Assembly (NCBI RefSeq): GCF_947495145.1
Contig: NZ_CANLXP010000009.1
Location: 93,385-157,384 of the forward strand
DNA from: an uncultured Arthrobacter sp.
GTDB taxonomy: Bacteria > Actinomycetota > Actinomycetes > Actinomycetales > Micrococcaceae
Length of the DNA stretch: 64,000 nucleotides
Direction: 5' to 3'
Part shown: piece after piece, positions 9,411 through 17,622 of the stretch
Numbering within the stretch: the first letter of the stretch is position 1
Layout of the letters: the number at the start of each line of letters is the position of its first letter
Made by a program: the position numbers and the translations under genes
The notes under the pieces: generated by a model
The model's database searches: none
Told to the model about the DNA's origin: nothing
Seen by the model: the letters and a program-made list of their open reading frames with translations, nothing else

Positions 9411-10724
9411 TTGCTAAGCGCTATTGGCCGGGCTTTCCGGACGCCAGACTTGCGGCGCAAGCTGTTGTTCACGCTGGGAATCATCACCATCTTCCGTTTG
9501 GGTGCGTTCATCCCGGCGCCCGGTGTTGACTACGGCAACGTGCAGCAGTGTTTGCAGCTCGGCAACACAGAGGGCGGCCTCTACCAGTTCGTGAACCTTT
9601 TCAGCGGCGGTGCGCTGCTGCAGGTGTCCATCTTTGCTCTCGGGATCATGCCGTACATCACGGCCAGCATCATCACGCAGCTGCTCCGCGTGGTCATTCC
9701 CCGCTTCCAGGAGCTCCACCAGGAGGGCGCCCAGGGCCAGGCACAGCTGACCCAGTACACGCGCTATCTGACGATTGCACTTGGGCTGCTGAACGCCACG
9801 ACGCTGGTGTCGCTGGCGCGGTCAGGTGCCCTGCTGGGCAACTGCCCGGTGCCGATTATCCCGGACGACAGCATCATCACGATCATCCTCCTCATCATCA
9901 CGCTGACCGCCGGTACCGGCCTCATCATGTGGATGGGCGAGCTCATCACCGAGCGCGGCGTCGGCAACGGCATGTCGCTGCTGATCTTCACCGCTATCGC
10001 TGCCGGCTTCCCCAGTTCGCTGGGTGAGATCCTGCGTACGCAGGGCTGGAGCGTCTTCCTCAGCGTGCTGTTGATCGGCATTGTTACGGTGATGCTCGTG
10101 ATCTTCGTTGAGCAGTCGCAGCGCCGTATTCCGGTGCAGTACGCCAAGCGCATGATCGGCCGCCGTACCCTGGGCGGCAGCAGCACCTACATCCCGATCA
10201 AGGTCAACATGGCCGGCGTTATCCCCGTGATCTTCGCGTCGTCGATGCTGTACCTGCCGTCGCTGATCGCCCAGTTCAACACACCTACCGACGGGCAGAC
10301 CGCACCGCCGGAGTGGGTCAACTGGATTACCACCTACCTGACCTCCGGGGACCACCCCCTCTACATGGCGCTGTACTTCGCGATGATCGTGTTCTTCACA
10401 TACTTCTACGTGGCGATCACCTTCAATCCGGAGGAAGTGTCGGAGAACATGAAGAAGTACGGCGGCTTCATCCCGGGTATCCGGGCGGGCCGGCCTACCG
10501 CTGAGTACCTCCAGTACGTCCTGTCCCGCATCACCCTGCCGGGCGCTATCTACCTCGGACTTGTTGCGCTCATCCCGTTGATCGCGCTCGTGGCCATCAA
10601 TGCGAACCAGAACTTCCCGTTCGGTGGAGTTTCCATCCTCATTATGGTCGGCGTTGGCCTCGAGACGGTGAAGCAAATTGACGCGCAGCTGCAGCAGCGC
10701 CACTACGAAGGGTTATTGCGATGA
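9411..10724 (+). CDS. secY: Preprotein translocase subunit SecY
   Basis: The 437-residue polytopic protein forms the channel of the Sec translocon in the plasma membrane. Visible SecY features are the N-terminal FRTPDLRRKLLFTLGIITIFRLG with the first membrane segment, the plug-side region, GNGMSLLIFTAI in mid-protein, and the C-terminal YYVAITFNPEEVSENMKKYGGFIPGIRAGR-type loop (residues about 325-365) that contacts SecA and ribosomes, followed by two last membrane segments. Ten segments are expected. It starts at TTG behind AGGAGG and its stop overlaps the adk ATG (ATGA). Confidence 0.98.
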   Translation: MLSAIGRAFRTPDLRRKLLFTLGIITIFRLGAFIPAPGVDYGNVQQCLQLGNTEGGLYQFVNLFSGGALLQVSIFALGIMPYITASIITQLLRVVIPRFQELHQEGAQGQAQLTQYTRYLTIALGLLNATTLVSLARSGALLGNCPVPIIPDDSIITIILLIITLTAGTGLIMWMGELITERGVGNGMSLLIFTAIAAGFPSSLGEILRTQGWSVFLSVLLIGIVTVMLVIFVEQSQRRIPVQYAKRMIGRRTLGGSSTYIPIKVNMAGVIPVIFASSMLYLPSLIAQFNTPTDGQTAPPEWVNWITTYLTSGDHPLYMALYFAMIVFFTYFYVAITFNPEEVSENMKKYGGFIPGIRAGRPTAEYLQYVLSRITLPGAIYLGLVALIPLIALVAINANQNFPFGGVSILIMVGVGLETVKQIDAQLQQRHYEGLLR

Positions 10725-11293
10725 CACGGATGCTCATCATTGGACCGCCCGGGTCCGGCAAGGGAACGCAGGCCGCCCGGATTTCGGAGCGGCTGGGCGT
10801 GGTTGCCATTTCCACCGGCGACATCTTCCGCGAGAACGTCAAGGGTGAAACCCCACTGGGCCTCGAAGCGAAGAAGTACATGGACGCCGGCGACTTCGTT
10901 CCGGACAGCGTGACCAACAGCATGGTCCGCGCACGCCTTGCCGATGACGACGTCAAGGAGGGCTTCCTGCTTGACGGCTACCCGCGCACTGCCGCCCAGG
11001 TGACCGAGCTGGATGACATCCTGCAGCAGAATGACCTGAACCTCGACGTCGTACTGCAGCTCACTGCCGATGACGAGGAGCTGATCCGCCGGCTCCTCGG
11101 TCGTGCCCGTCTTGACGGGCGTACGGATGACAATGAGGTTGTCATCCGGCATCGCCTCGACCTCTACCACGAGCAGACCGAGGCCGTCGTCTCCCAGTAC
11201 GAGGCGCGGGGCATCGTGACCCGCGTTGACGGCATCGGTGCTATCGATGAGGTAACCGAGCGCGTCATGTCTGCCCTGAAAGTCACCCAGTAA
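10721..11293 (+). CDS. adk: Adenylate kinase
   Basis: The 190-residue enzyme interconverts ATP plus AMP with two ADP. It has the P-loop GPPGSGKGTQAARI at residues 7-20, the AMP-binding STGDIFRENV and the DGYPRTAAQ motif. The LID is the short form without Cys zinc ligands (LLGRARLDGRTDDNEVVIRHRL), as in other actinobacteria. The gene is translationally coupled to secY and lies 2 nt from map. Confidence 0.98.
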   Translation: MTRMLIIGPPGSGKGTQAARISERLGVVAISTGDIFRENVKGETPLGLEAKKYMDAGDFVPDSVTNSMVRARLADDDVKEGFLLDGYPRTAAQVTELDDILQQNDLNLDVVLQLTADDEELIRRLLGRARLDGRTDDNEVVIRHRLDLYHEQTEAVVSQYEARGIVTRVDGIGAIDEVTERVMSALKVTQ

Positions 11294-11295
11294 CC

Positions 11296-12123
11296 GTGAT
11301 GTTCCGCCAGCAGCGGGTCGAGTACAAGTCGGCCAACCAGATCCGGACCATGCGGGAAGCGGGCCTTGTGCTTTCCAACGCCCTGGATCAGACGGTGGCC
11401 GCGGCCCGCGTGGGTATCTCCACCCGCGAGCTGGACGCGGTGTTCGCCGGCGTCCTCAAAGACGCCGGCGCCACCTCCAACTTCCTCGGCTACCACGGGT
11501 TTCCGGCCAGCATCTGCACCTCCGTGAACCACGAGGTTGTGCACGGCATCCCCGGGGACTACGTGCTGCAGGACGGGGACATCATCTCGATCGACGGCGG
11601 CGCCATTGTTCGCGGCTGGCACTCGGACTCCGCCCGCACCGTGATCGTCGGTACGCCCCGGGCAGAAGATGTCCACCTGTCGAAGACCACTGAGGAAGCC
11701 ATGTGGCGGGGGATCGCAGCCCTGGCCACAGGCAAACACGTCGGGGACATCGGCTCTGCGATTGACGACTACGTGTCTGCCGCCGAAGGTCCGGCGCTGG
11801 GCATCCTGCAGGACTACGTGGGGCACGGCATTGGTACGCAGATGCACCAGTCACCGGACGTGCTGAATTACCGCAGCAGCCACCGCGGCCCGAAGATCAA
11901 GCCGGGGCTGTGCCTCGCTATCGAGCCCATGCTCGTTCAGGGCCGCGTGGAAACCTCCGTCCTCGACGATGACTGGACCGTGGTCACCGTTGACGGCAAG
12001 CGCGCCTGCCAGTGGGAACACACTGTGGCCGTGCACGACGGCGGCATCTGGGTTCTCAGCGCAGCAGACGGCGGTGCCGCGAAGCTCGCCGAGCTGGGCG
12101 TCGTCGTCGCGCCTTTGGACTAA
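11296..12123 (+). CDS. map: Methionine aminopeptidase, type I
   Basis: This 275-residue cytosolic metalloenzyme removes the initiator methionine. Metal-ligand motifs are present: ISIDGGAIVRGWHSDSART (two Asp), YVGHGIGTQMHQSP (His) and the C-terminal CLAIEPML and WEHTVAVHDGG (two Glu). It starts at GTG 11296, with an ATG one codon later as an equally possible start. The secY-adk-map order is common in Gram-positive bacteria and places N-terminal processing with secretion. A short GC-rich inverted repeat follows at 12125-12138. Confidence 0.97.
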   Translation: MMFRQQRVEYKSANQIRTMREAGLVLSNALDQTVAAARVGISTRELDAVFAGVLKDAGATSNFLGYHGFPASICTSVNHEVVHGIPGDYVLQDGDIISIDGGAIVRGWHSDSARTVIVGTPRAEDVHLSKTTEEAMWRGIAALATGKHVGDIGSAIDDYVSAAEGPALGILQDYVGHGIGTQMHQSPDVLNYRSSHRGPKIKPGLCLAIEPMLVQGRVETSVLDDDWTVVTVDGKRACQWEHTVAVHDGGIWVLSAADGGAAKLAELGVVVAPLD

Positions 12124-12124
12124 G

Positions 12125-12138
12125 CGCCCTTCCGGGCG
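12125..12138 (+). terminator. Short hairpin after map
   Basis: CGCCC (12125-12129) and GGGCG (12134-12138) form a five-pair stem with a TTCC loop immediately after the map stop, followed by ATTTAACTT. It is small and only weakly terminator-like. Confidence 0.35.
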
Positions 12139-12141
12139 GAT

Positions 12142-12170
12142 TTAACTTCTCACACGCCATAGCGTAGAGT
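12142..12170 (+). promoter_or_regulatory. infA promoter
   Basis: TTAACT (12142-12147) and TAGAGT (12165-12170) are separated by exactly 17 bp, giving a good housekeeping-sigma promoter. Transcription would begin near 12177, leaving a leader of about 160 nt before infA. That leader includes a perfect tandem 10-mer (TTTTGCGCCC) at 12191-12210. Confidence 0.7.
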
Positions 12171-12335
12171 TGATTGTTGGTTGTCGCTACTTTTGCGCCC
12201 TTTTGCGCCCATCCACCGAACGGATTGTCTCGTTGCGGCTGGAACGGGATCTCGTGATCCCGGGCGGGGGAGTCAGGCAATCAAAACCCAAGACCGTCCG
12301 CCCCGCAAGTGGCGGCACAGAAGTTAGCGGAGGAT

Positions 12336-12557
12336 ATGGCCAAGAAAGACGGTGTCATTGAGATTGAAGGCACTGTGAACGAGGCTCTGCCCAACGCGAT
12401 GTTCCGCGTTGAGTTGGCCAACGGACACATTGTTCTAGCCCACATCTCGGGAAAGATGCGTCAGCACTACATTCGAATCCTCCCCGAGGATCGGGTGGTA
12501 GTGGAGCTTAGCCCTTACGACCTCACCAGGGGCCGTATTGTCTACCGCTACAAATAA
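12336..12557 (+). CDS. infA: Translation initiation factor IF-1
   Basis: The 73-residue product is a single S1/OB-fold, starting [20 protein letters not shown] and ending [11 protein letters not shown], an exact fit to the family length. IF-1 binds the 30S A site during initiation. The ATG at 12336 is chosen over upstream in-frame codons because it matches the universal IF-1 start and is preceded by GCGGAGGA. rpmJ follows 21 nt downstream. Confidence 0.98.
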   Translation: MAKKDGVIEIEGTVNEALPNAMFRVELANGHIVLAHISGKMRQHYIRILPEDRVVVELSPYDLTRGRIVYRYK

Positions 12558-12578
12558 GAACGAACGCAAAGGAAAACC

Positions 12579-12692
12579 ATGAAGGTCCAGCCGAGCGTGA
12601 AGCGGATTTGTGACAAGTGCCAGGTGGTTCGCCGCAAGGGCAATGTACTCGTAATCTGCGAAAACCCGCGCCACAAGCAGCGCCAGGGCTGA
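12579..12692 (+). CDS. rpmJ: 50S ribosomal protein L36 (zinc-ribbon form)
   Basis: This 37-residue gene encodes [20 protein letters not shown] and ends [10 protein letters not shown]. It retains the zinc ligands Cys11, Cys14, Cys27 and His32, so it is the zinc-containing C+ type. L36 stabilises 23S rRNA folding near L6 and L16. AAAGGAAAACC precedes the ATG. It lies between infA and rpsM as in most bacteria. Confidence 0.97.
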   Translation: MKVQPSVKRICDKCQVVRRKGNVLVICENPRHKQRQG

Positions 12693-12858
12693 ATCCTCTT
12701 TTCGAGGGTCACCCACGCGTAGTAACACCACAAAAAGCAGAGCAGGGCCGGTTGATCGAGCATCAACCAGCCCACACCCCCGGTACGGAGGCCGGGGACC
12801 GGAATAATCCGGGCCGCACTGTTTCAGACCTCCGGTCATCAAGAGGAGAACCGCCACT
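12693..12858 (+). promoter_or_regulatory. Structured leader between rpmJ and rpsM
   Basis: This 166-bp gap contains two inverted repeats: GGTTGAT (12750-12756)/ATCAACC (12762-12768), and CCCCGG (12778-12783)/CCGGGG (12792-12797). AAGAGGAGAACC before the rpsM ATG is the ribosome-binding site. No clear promoter is seen, so the hairpins may be processing or attenuation elements inside one alpha-operon transcript. Confidence 0.4.
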
Positions 12859-13236
12859 ATGGCACGTCTCGCTGGCGTAGACATTCCCCGCGAAAAGCGG
12901 GTAGTCATTGCGCTTACTTACATTTACGGCGTGGGCAAGACCCGTGCAGACCAGACGCTCGCAGAGACCGGGATCAACCCGAACACGCGTGTTAAGGATC
13001 TGACCGACGCTGAGCTCGTCCAGCTTCGCGACTACATCGAAGGCAGCTACAAGGTTGAGGGTGACCTCCGCCGTGAAGTAGCCGCAGATATCCGCCGCAA
13101 GGTGGAGATCGGCAGCTACGAAGGTATTCGGCACCGCCGCGGCCTTCCCGTGCGCGGACAGCGCACCAAGACCAACGCGCGTACCCGCAAGGGCCCCAAG
13201 CGCACCGTCGCAGGCAAGAAGAAGGCCGGACGCTGA
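12859..13236 (+). CDS. rpsM: 30S ribosomal protein S13
   Basis: The 125-residue protein begins [20 protein letters not shown] and ends with the basic, conserved [21 protein letters not shown] tail that reaches the P-site tRNA. It contains the helix-hairpin-helix typical of S13. It forms intersubunit bridges with L5 from the 30S head. Length is normal; rpsK follows after 49 nt. Confidence 0.98.
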   Translation: MARLAGVDIPREKRVVIALTYIYGVGKTRADQTLAETGINPNTRVKDLTDAELVQLRDYIEGSYKVEGDLRREVAADIRRKVEIGSYEGIRHRRGLPVRGQRTKTNARTRKGPKRTVAGKKKAGR

Positions 13237-13285
13237 TTTCAGCGGTCGCCGATAGCCAACACCCAGAACCTTCGTAGGAGAAGTA

Positions 13286-13687
13286 ATGCCCCCCAAGACT
13301 CGTGGAGCGGTGCGCAAGCCGCGTCGCAAGGACAAAAAGAATATCGCCTTCGGTCAGGCGCATATCAAGAGCACGTTCAACAACACCATCGTCTCGATCA
13401 CCGACCCCAGCGGAGCTGTTATCTCCTGGGCTTCGGCTGGCGAGGTCGGATTCAAGGGCTCACGCAAGTCCACCCCTTACGCTGCGCAGACCGCTGCCGA
13501 GGCCGCTGCAAAGCGCGCCCAGGAGCACGGCGTCCGCAAGGTCGACGTATTCGTGAAGGGTCCGGGCTCCGGACGCGAGACCGCGATCCGTTCGCTGCAG
13601 GCAGCAGGCCTTGAGGTCGGTTCCATCCAGGACGTTACCCCCAGCGCCCACAACGGCTGCCGTCCCCCGAAGCGCCGCCGCGTCTAG
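13286..13687 (+). CDS. rpsK: 30S ribosomal protein S11
   Basis: The 133-residue product shows [20 protein letters not shown] and the terminal signature [17 protein letters not shown] of S11, which lies on the 30S platform by the Shine-Dalgarno helix. TAGGAGAAG precedes the ATG. A long hairpin follows immediately downstream and separates it from rpoA. Confidence 0.98.
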   Translation: MPPKTRGAVRKPRRKDKKNIAFGQAHIKSTFNNTIVSITDPSGAVISWASAGEVGFKGSRKSTPYAAQTAAEAAAKRAQEHGVRKVDVFVKGPGSGRETAIRSLQAAGLEVGSIQDVTPSAHNGCRPPKRRRV

Positions 13688-13701
13688 TAGCTTCCTTGGC
13701 T

Positions 13702-13742
13702 CCAGGCCATCCGCGTTTCTGCTGTAATCGCGGGCGGCCTGG
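13702..13742 (+). terminator. Hairpin between rpsK and rpoA
   Basis: CCAGGCCATCCGCG (13702-13715) pairs with CGCGGGCGGCCTGG (13729-13742) with one mismatch and one wobble, across a 13-nt loop. The tail is GGCTGACTTTCGTT. It could attenuate or terminate before rpoA. Confidence 0.6.
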
Positions 13743-13787
13743 GGCTGACTTTCGTTCAGCTACTGAGTTTCGCTCTCTAGCTTTCCC

Positions 13788-13816
13788 TTTCCACCATTTG
13801 TGTTGCGTCATATAGC
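13788..13816 (+). promoter_or_regulatory. Probable rpoA promoter
   Basis: TTTCCA (13788-13793) and TATAGC (13811-13816) are spaced by 17 bp, after the hairpin and 25 nt before the rpoA start. This would let rpoA-rplQ be expressed apart from rpsM-rpsK. Confidence 0.5.
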
Positions 13817-13841
13817 GGATGCTCCCTGAAAGGAAATGTAA

Positions 13842-14852
13842 GTGCTTATTGCACAGCGCCCTACCCTGACTGAAGAAGTAGTAGCTGACAACCGTTCGCG
13901 GTTCGTCATCGAACCGCTGGAGCCCGGTTTCGGCTACACCCTCGGCAACTCGCTTCGCCGCACCCTCCTGTCTTCGATTCCCGGAGCCGCTGTCACCAGC
14001 ATCCGGATCGACGGCGTGCTGCACGAGTTCACCACGGTTCCCGGTGTGAAGGAAGATGTCACCGAGATCATCCTGAACATCAAGAACCTCGCGGTGTCTT
14101 CCGAGCACGACGAGCCCGTGGTTGCCTACCTGCGCAAGCAGGGCCCCGGCGTCGTGACTGCAGCTGACATTGCTCCGCCGGCCGGTGTGGAGTTCCACAA
14201 CCCGGACCTGCACATCGCAACGCTGAACTCGAAGGGCAAGTTCGAGCTCGAACTGACCATCGAGCGCGGCCGCGGCTACGTCTCCGCTTCCCAGAACAAG
14301 TCCGGCGACTCCGAGATCGGCCGCATTCCGGTTGACTCGATCTACTCGCCGGTCCTGAAGGTGACTTTCCGCGTGGAAGCCACCCGTGTTGAGCAGCGCA
14401 CCGACTTCGACCGCCTGATCGTGGACGTCGAGACGAAGGACGCCATCGCCCCGCGCGACGCCGTTGCTTCCGCCGGCACTACCCTGGTTGAACTGTTCGG
14501 CCTCGCCCGCGAGCTGAACACCGCCGCTGAAGGCATCGAGATCGGCCCGTCGCCCACCGACGCCGCACTCGCCGCTGACATGGCTCTCCCGATCGAGGAT
14601 CTCGAACTCACCGTTCGTTCCTACAACTGCCTCAAGCGTGAGGGCATCCACACCGTGGGTGAGCTCGTTGCACGCTCCGAGGCTGACCTGATGGACATCC
14701 GTAACTTCGGAGCCAAGTCCATCGATGAGGTCAAGGCAAAGCTGGTTGAGCTTGGTCTGTCCCTGAAGGATTCGCCTCCAGGGTTCGACCTTGCAGCCCG
14801 CGCCGCTGCGATTGAAGAGGACGACGCCGCTTACGGCGACGACGAACTCTAA
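13842..14852 (+). CDS. rpoA: RNA polymerase subunit alpha
   Basis: The 336-residue protein has both expected domains. The N-terminal dimerisation/assembly domain (about 1-230) includes [29 protein letters not shown]. The C-terminal DNA- and activator-binding domain (about 255-320) includes [20 protein letters not shown] and [15 protein letters not shown]. It starts at GTG with GAAAGGAAATG upstream. rplQ follows after 64 nt. Confidence 0.98.
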   Translation: MLIAQRPTLTEEVVADNRSRFVIEPLEPGFGYTLGNSLRRTLLSSIPGAAVTSIRIDGVLHEFTTVPGVKEDVTEIILNIKNLAVSSEHDEPVVAYLRKQGPGVVTAADIAPPAGVEFHNPDLHIATLNSKGKFELELTIERGRGYVSASQNKSGDSEIGRIPVDSIYSPVLKVTFRVEATRVEQRTDFDRLIVDVETKDAIAPRDAVASAGTTLVELFGLARELNTAAEGIEIGPSPTDAALAADMALPIEDLELTVRSYNCLKREGIHTVGELVARSEADLMDIRNFGAKSIDEVKAKLVELGLSLKDSPPGFDLAARAAAIEEDDAAYGDDEL

Positions 14853-14916
14853 ACGTTAGAACCTGGCGCCGCTTTAGGATGCGGCCTCGGGCACATTCAT
14901 GAGGAGATAAAACATC

Positions 14917-15549
14917 ATGCCCACACCCACAAAGGGCCCACGCCTCGGTGGCGGTCCGGCGCACGAGCGCCTGATGCTCGCCAACCTGGCCGCCTCGCTG
15001 TTCGAGCACAAGCGCATCACCACCACGGTGACCAAGGCAAAGCGGCTTCGCCCCTACGCCGAGCGCCTGATCACCTTCGCCAAGAAGGGTGATCTGGCTT
15101 CGCGCCGTCGCGTCCTGGCTGTCATCAGCAACAAGGGCGTCGTCCACGAGCTGTTCACGGACATCGCGCCGGCCGTTGCCAACCGCAACGGTGGCTACAC
15201 CCGCATCACCAAGATCGGCAACCGCAAGGGCGACAACGCTCCCATGGCTGTCATCGAGCTGGTGCTTGAGGCAGTGTCCGCCAAGCAGGCCGTCGTCGGC
15301 GAAGCTGAGCAGGCTGCCGGCAACGCCGCTGCCCGCGACGCTGCAGCTGCTGCTCCCGTAGCATCCGCTGAGTCCGCAGATTCACCTGAGTCGGCTGAAT
15401 CCGCAGAGTCGGCTGAGTCCGCACCCTCCGCAGCTTCGGCTGATGAGGTTGCGGCAGAGGACACCACGGTGAGCGCCTCTGAGGGCGACGCTGCGGAGAC
15501 CGTAGTAGTTGAAGAAGGTTCCGTGCCGGAAGCAGACGAGAAGAAGTAG
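14917..15549 (+). CDS. rplQ: 50S ribosomal protein L17 with acidic Ser/Ala/Glu tail
   Basis: The L17 core fills residues 1-120 ([40 protein letters not shown]). Usual bacterial L17 is about 120-130 residues; this is 210 owing to a C-terminal low-complexity tail built from repeated ESA units (15-nt repeats around 15370-15425) and then an acidic stretch. L17 lies at the tunnel exit, so the tail could extend into solvent there; that role is inference. Confidence 0.95.
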   Translation: MPTPTKGPRLGGGPAHERLMLANLAASLFEHKRITTTVTKAKRLRPYAERLITFAKKGDLASRRRVLAVISNKGVVHELFTDIAPAVANRNGGYTRITKIGNRKGDNAPMAVIELVLEAVSAKQAVVGEAEQAAGNAAARDAAAAAPVASAESADSPESAESAESAESAPSAASADEVAAEDTTVSASEGDAAETVVVEEGSVPEADEKK

Positions 15550-15570
15550 TTCTTCCCCTCTGCTGAACAC

Positions 15571-16512
15571 ATGAACGAACAAATGCCCGTCATCCCGTCC
15601 GTGGATGGCGGGCATTTGCGTGTCCGGATCGATATTGCGTACGACGGCGGCCCGTTCTCCGGCTGGGCGGTCCAGCCAGGTCTGCCAACAGTCCAGGGCA
15701 CGGTGGAATCCGGACTCGAACTGCTCTTCCGCAGGCACGTACGCCTCACTGTTGCCGGCCGCACCGACGCAGGGGTACACGCCCGCGGGCAGGTGACCCA
15801 CATCGACCTCGAGCCGGCCGAATGGTTCGCCCTGAACCGAGGTCGGGAGATCGACCCCGCGCTGGCCCTGAAGCGCCGCCTCCAGGCCACCCTGAACCGT
15901 TACCTGCCACCCAGCGCCGCCGCCCGCACCGTCTACGCGGGCAATCCGGCCTCGCCCGTCGTCGTACGGGCTGTCCGCCTTGCGCCGGTGGGCTTCGACG
16001 CCCGCTTCTCGGCCTTGTGGCGCCGCTACAGCTATCGCATCGCCGACCGCTCAGACCTGCAGGACCCGTTGCACCGCAGCACTGTGCTGTGGCACTCGGA
16101 GGAGTTGGACGAGCGTCTACTGAACGAGGCTGCGGCGTCGCTGCTGGGCCTGCAGAATTTCCTCGCTTTCTGCAAGCCCCGCGTGGGCGCCACAACGGTG
16201 CGCGAACTGCAGCGGTTCGAATTTGAGCGTGAGCCCGACGGCGTACTCCTCGCCACCATCCAGGCTGACGCCTTCTGCCACAACATGGTGCGCGCGCTCA
16301 TCGGATCGGCGCTGCGCGTCGGCAGCGGTGAAGAGCCGCCGGCCTGGCTGGGAGAGCGGCTGCGTTCCCGGCTGAAGGACTCCCGCTCCGTCCTCGCGCC
16401 CGCGCACCCGCTGGTGCTGGAGGAAGTTCGCTACCCCGACGACGCCGCGGAGCTGGCTCTACGGGCGGAACTCACCCGCGCGAAGCGGGACGACATTCGG
16501 CACGGTGGCTAA
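15571..16512 (+). CDS. truA: tRNA pseudouridine(38-40) synthase TruA
   Basis: The 313-residue enzyme isomerises uridines 38-40 in the anticodon arm. Motif I (RIDIAYDGGPFSGWAVQPG) and the catalytic GRTDAGVHARGQ, with the Asp nucleophile near residue 69, are intact, as is the C-terminal AFCHNMVRALIG. ATG 15571 is taken as start, but GTG 15601 is in frame and would place the strong hairpin at 15581-15617 outside the coding region. It follows rplQ by 21 nt. Confidence 0.95.
   Translation: MNEQMPVIPSVDGGHLRVRIDIAYDGGPFSGWAVQPGLPTVQGTVESGLELLFRRHVRLTVAGRTDAGVHARGQVTHIDLEPAEWFALNRGREIDPALALKRRLQATLNRYLPPSAAARTVYAGNPASPVVVRAVRLAPVGFDARFSALWRRYSYRIADRSDLQDPLHRSTVLWHSEELDERLLNEAAASLLGLQNFLAFCKPRVGATTVRELQRFEFEREPDGVLLATIQADAFCHNMVRALIGSALRVGSGEEPPAWLGERLRSRLKDSRSVLAPAHPLVLEEVRYPDDAAELALRAELTRAKRDDIRHGG
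15581..15617 (+). terminator. 15-bp hairpin inside the 5' end of truA
   Basis: AAATGCCCGTCATCC (15581-15595) pairs with GGATGGCGGGCATTT (15603-15617), 15 pairs including one wobble, with a 7-nt loop. Flanking A- and T-runs give an intrinsic-terminator shape, 32 nt after the rplQ stop yet inside the truA reading frame. Confidence 0.6.
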
Positions 16513-17543
16513 CCAGGGTTCGCGGCGTCGAGGTGGCGCATGATTGCTGTCATCACGCGGGGCATGTCCGGGTAGGGGAACGGGTGGCCGGCGTCTTCAA
16601 GCCAGAGACCGCGGGCCGGAGGGATGGCTGCGGCGAGTCGGCGGCCGTGCTCGATCGGCAGAAACGCATCGGCGGTTCCGTGTATGACGAGGGTCGGCGC
16701 CGTGATCGTGTTCAAGAATGGGTAGCGGGAGCGGGTCACAGCGACAGCGGCCTGGTGTTGCCGAAGTGCACGAAGGTTGAGTCCGTTTCGTTCGCGTAGG
16801 TCGTAAAGGACAATCCTGGTCCACTCTTCGACGTCGAGGGGTTCGTCCCTATCGTGCGCAACCAACCCCGCGAGAACCCCCTTCACGACATTGATCTCTC
16901 CGCCGAGCAAGCGATACCGGAGCAGGGGAAGGCTCGTTATGGCGGATCGGATCAGCGGCCACGTCTGAGGTCCGGGCAGCGAGCTGTCGGTTGGGTCGGC
17001 CGATGTTGACATGAGGGTAAGGGACAGGACGCGCTCGGGATGTGCGATGGCAACCTCTTAAGCTACAAAACCTCCGAGGGAAAGCCCGAGCATGTGAACA
17101 CGCTCGAGGCGAAGTTCTTCCAGGACGGTGACTGCGTCGTTTGCCATCTCGACGAGCGAGTACGGATGCTTGCGGTCCCAGCCCTTCATCCAACTCGACG
17201 CACCGGTTCCCCGATGGTCGTACCGGACCACCCGGTATCCCTCCGCCGTCAGGGCTCGCAGGAACGAGGGCGGCCAGAACAACGAGCCAACGCCTAGAGA
17301 GGAGTTGAGCAGTACAACACCTTTCTCTGAACCGACGGCGGGAATGGATTCGTACCAGATCCGCACCTCGCCGGACTGGGCGTACCCCGATGTGCCGGGG
17401 ATAACTCCCGTCAACGGGTTTGTGCGGATCCGAGCGATGGTTTGCGCGGTGCCGGGCGGCAGAGGAGGCACCCGCCGGGTCAGAAGCGCTACGAGTCCGG
17501 CAAGTAAGAATCCCGCCGTCGCCAGCACCGCCCGCTTCCTCAT
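16509..17543 (-). pseudogene. Alpha/beta hydrolase gene interrupted by one in-frame TAA
   Basis: Two pieces lie in the same frame: residues 1-161 (17543 down to 17061) and the remainder to 16509, separated only by TAA at 17058-17060. Across the stop the sequence reads LGLSLGGFVA-stop-EVAIAHPERVLSLTL, a normal alpha/beta-hydrolase continuation. The catalytic triad spans both halves: Ser155 in GLSLGG, Asp in HGTADAFLP and His in DAGHPFPYP. An N-terminal hydrophobic segment (residues 5-22) suggests membrane anchoring or export. Substrate is unknown. CAA (Gln) or AAA (Lys) to TAA would explain the break. The 3' end overlaps the truA 3' end by 4 nt. Confidence 0.85.
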
Positions 17544-17622
17544 CGGCTCAGCATAAAGGACGTCTACGACTCGCGTTTGGCGTGCCGGAGGACAGTCGTT
17601 TTACCGGAAGACTGGTACCTGG

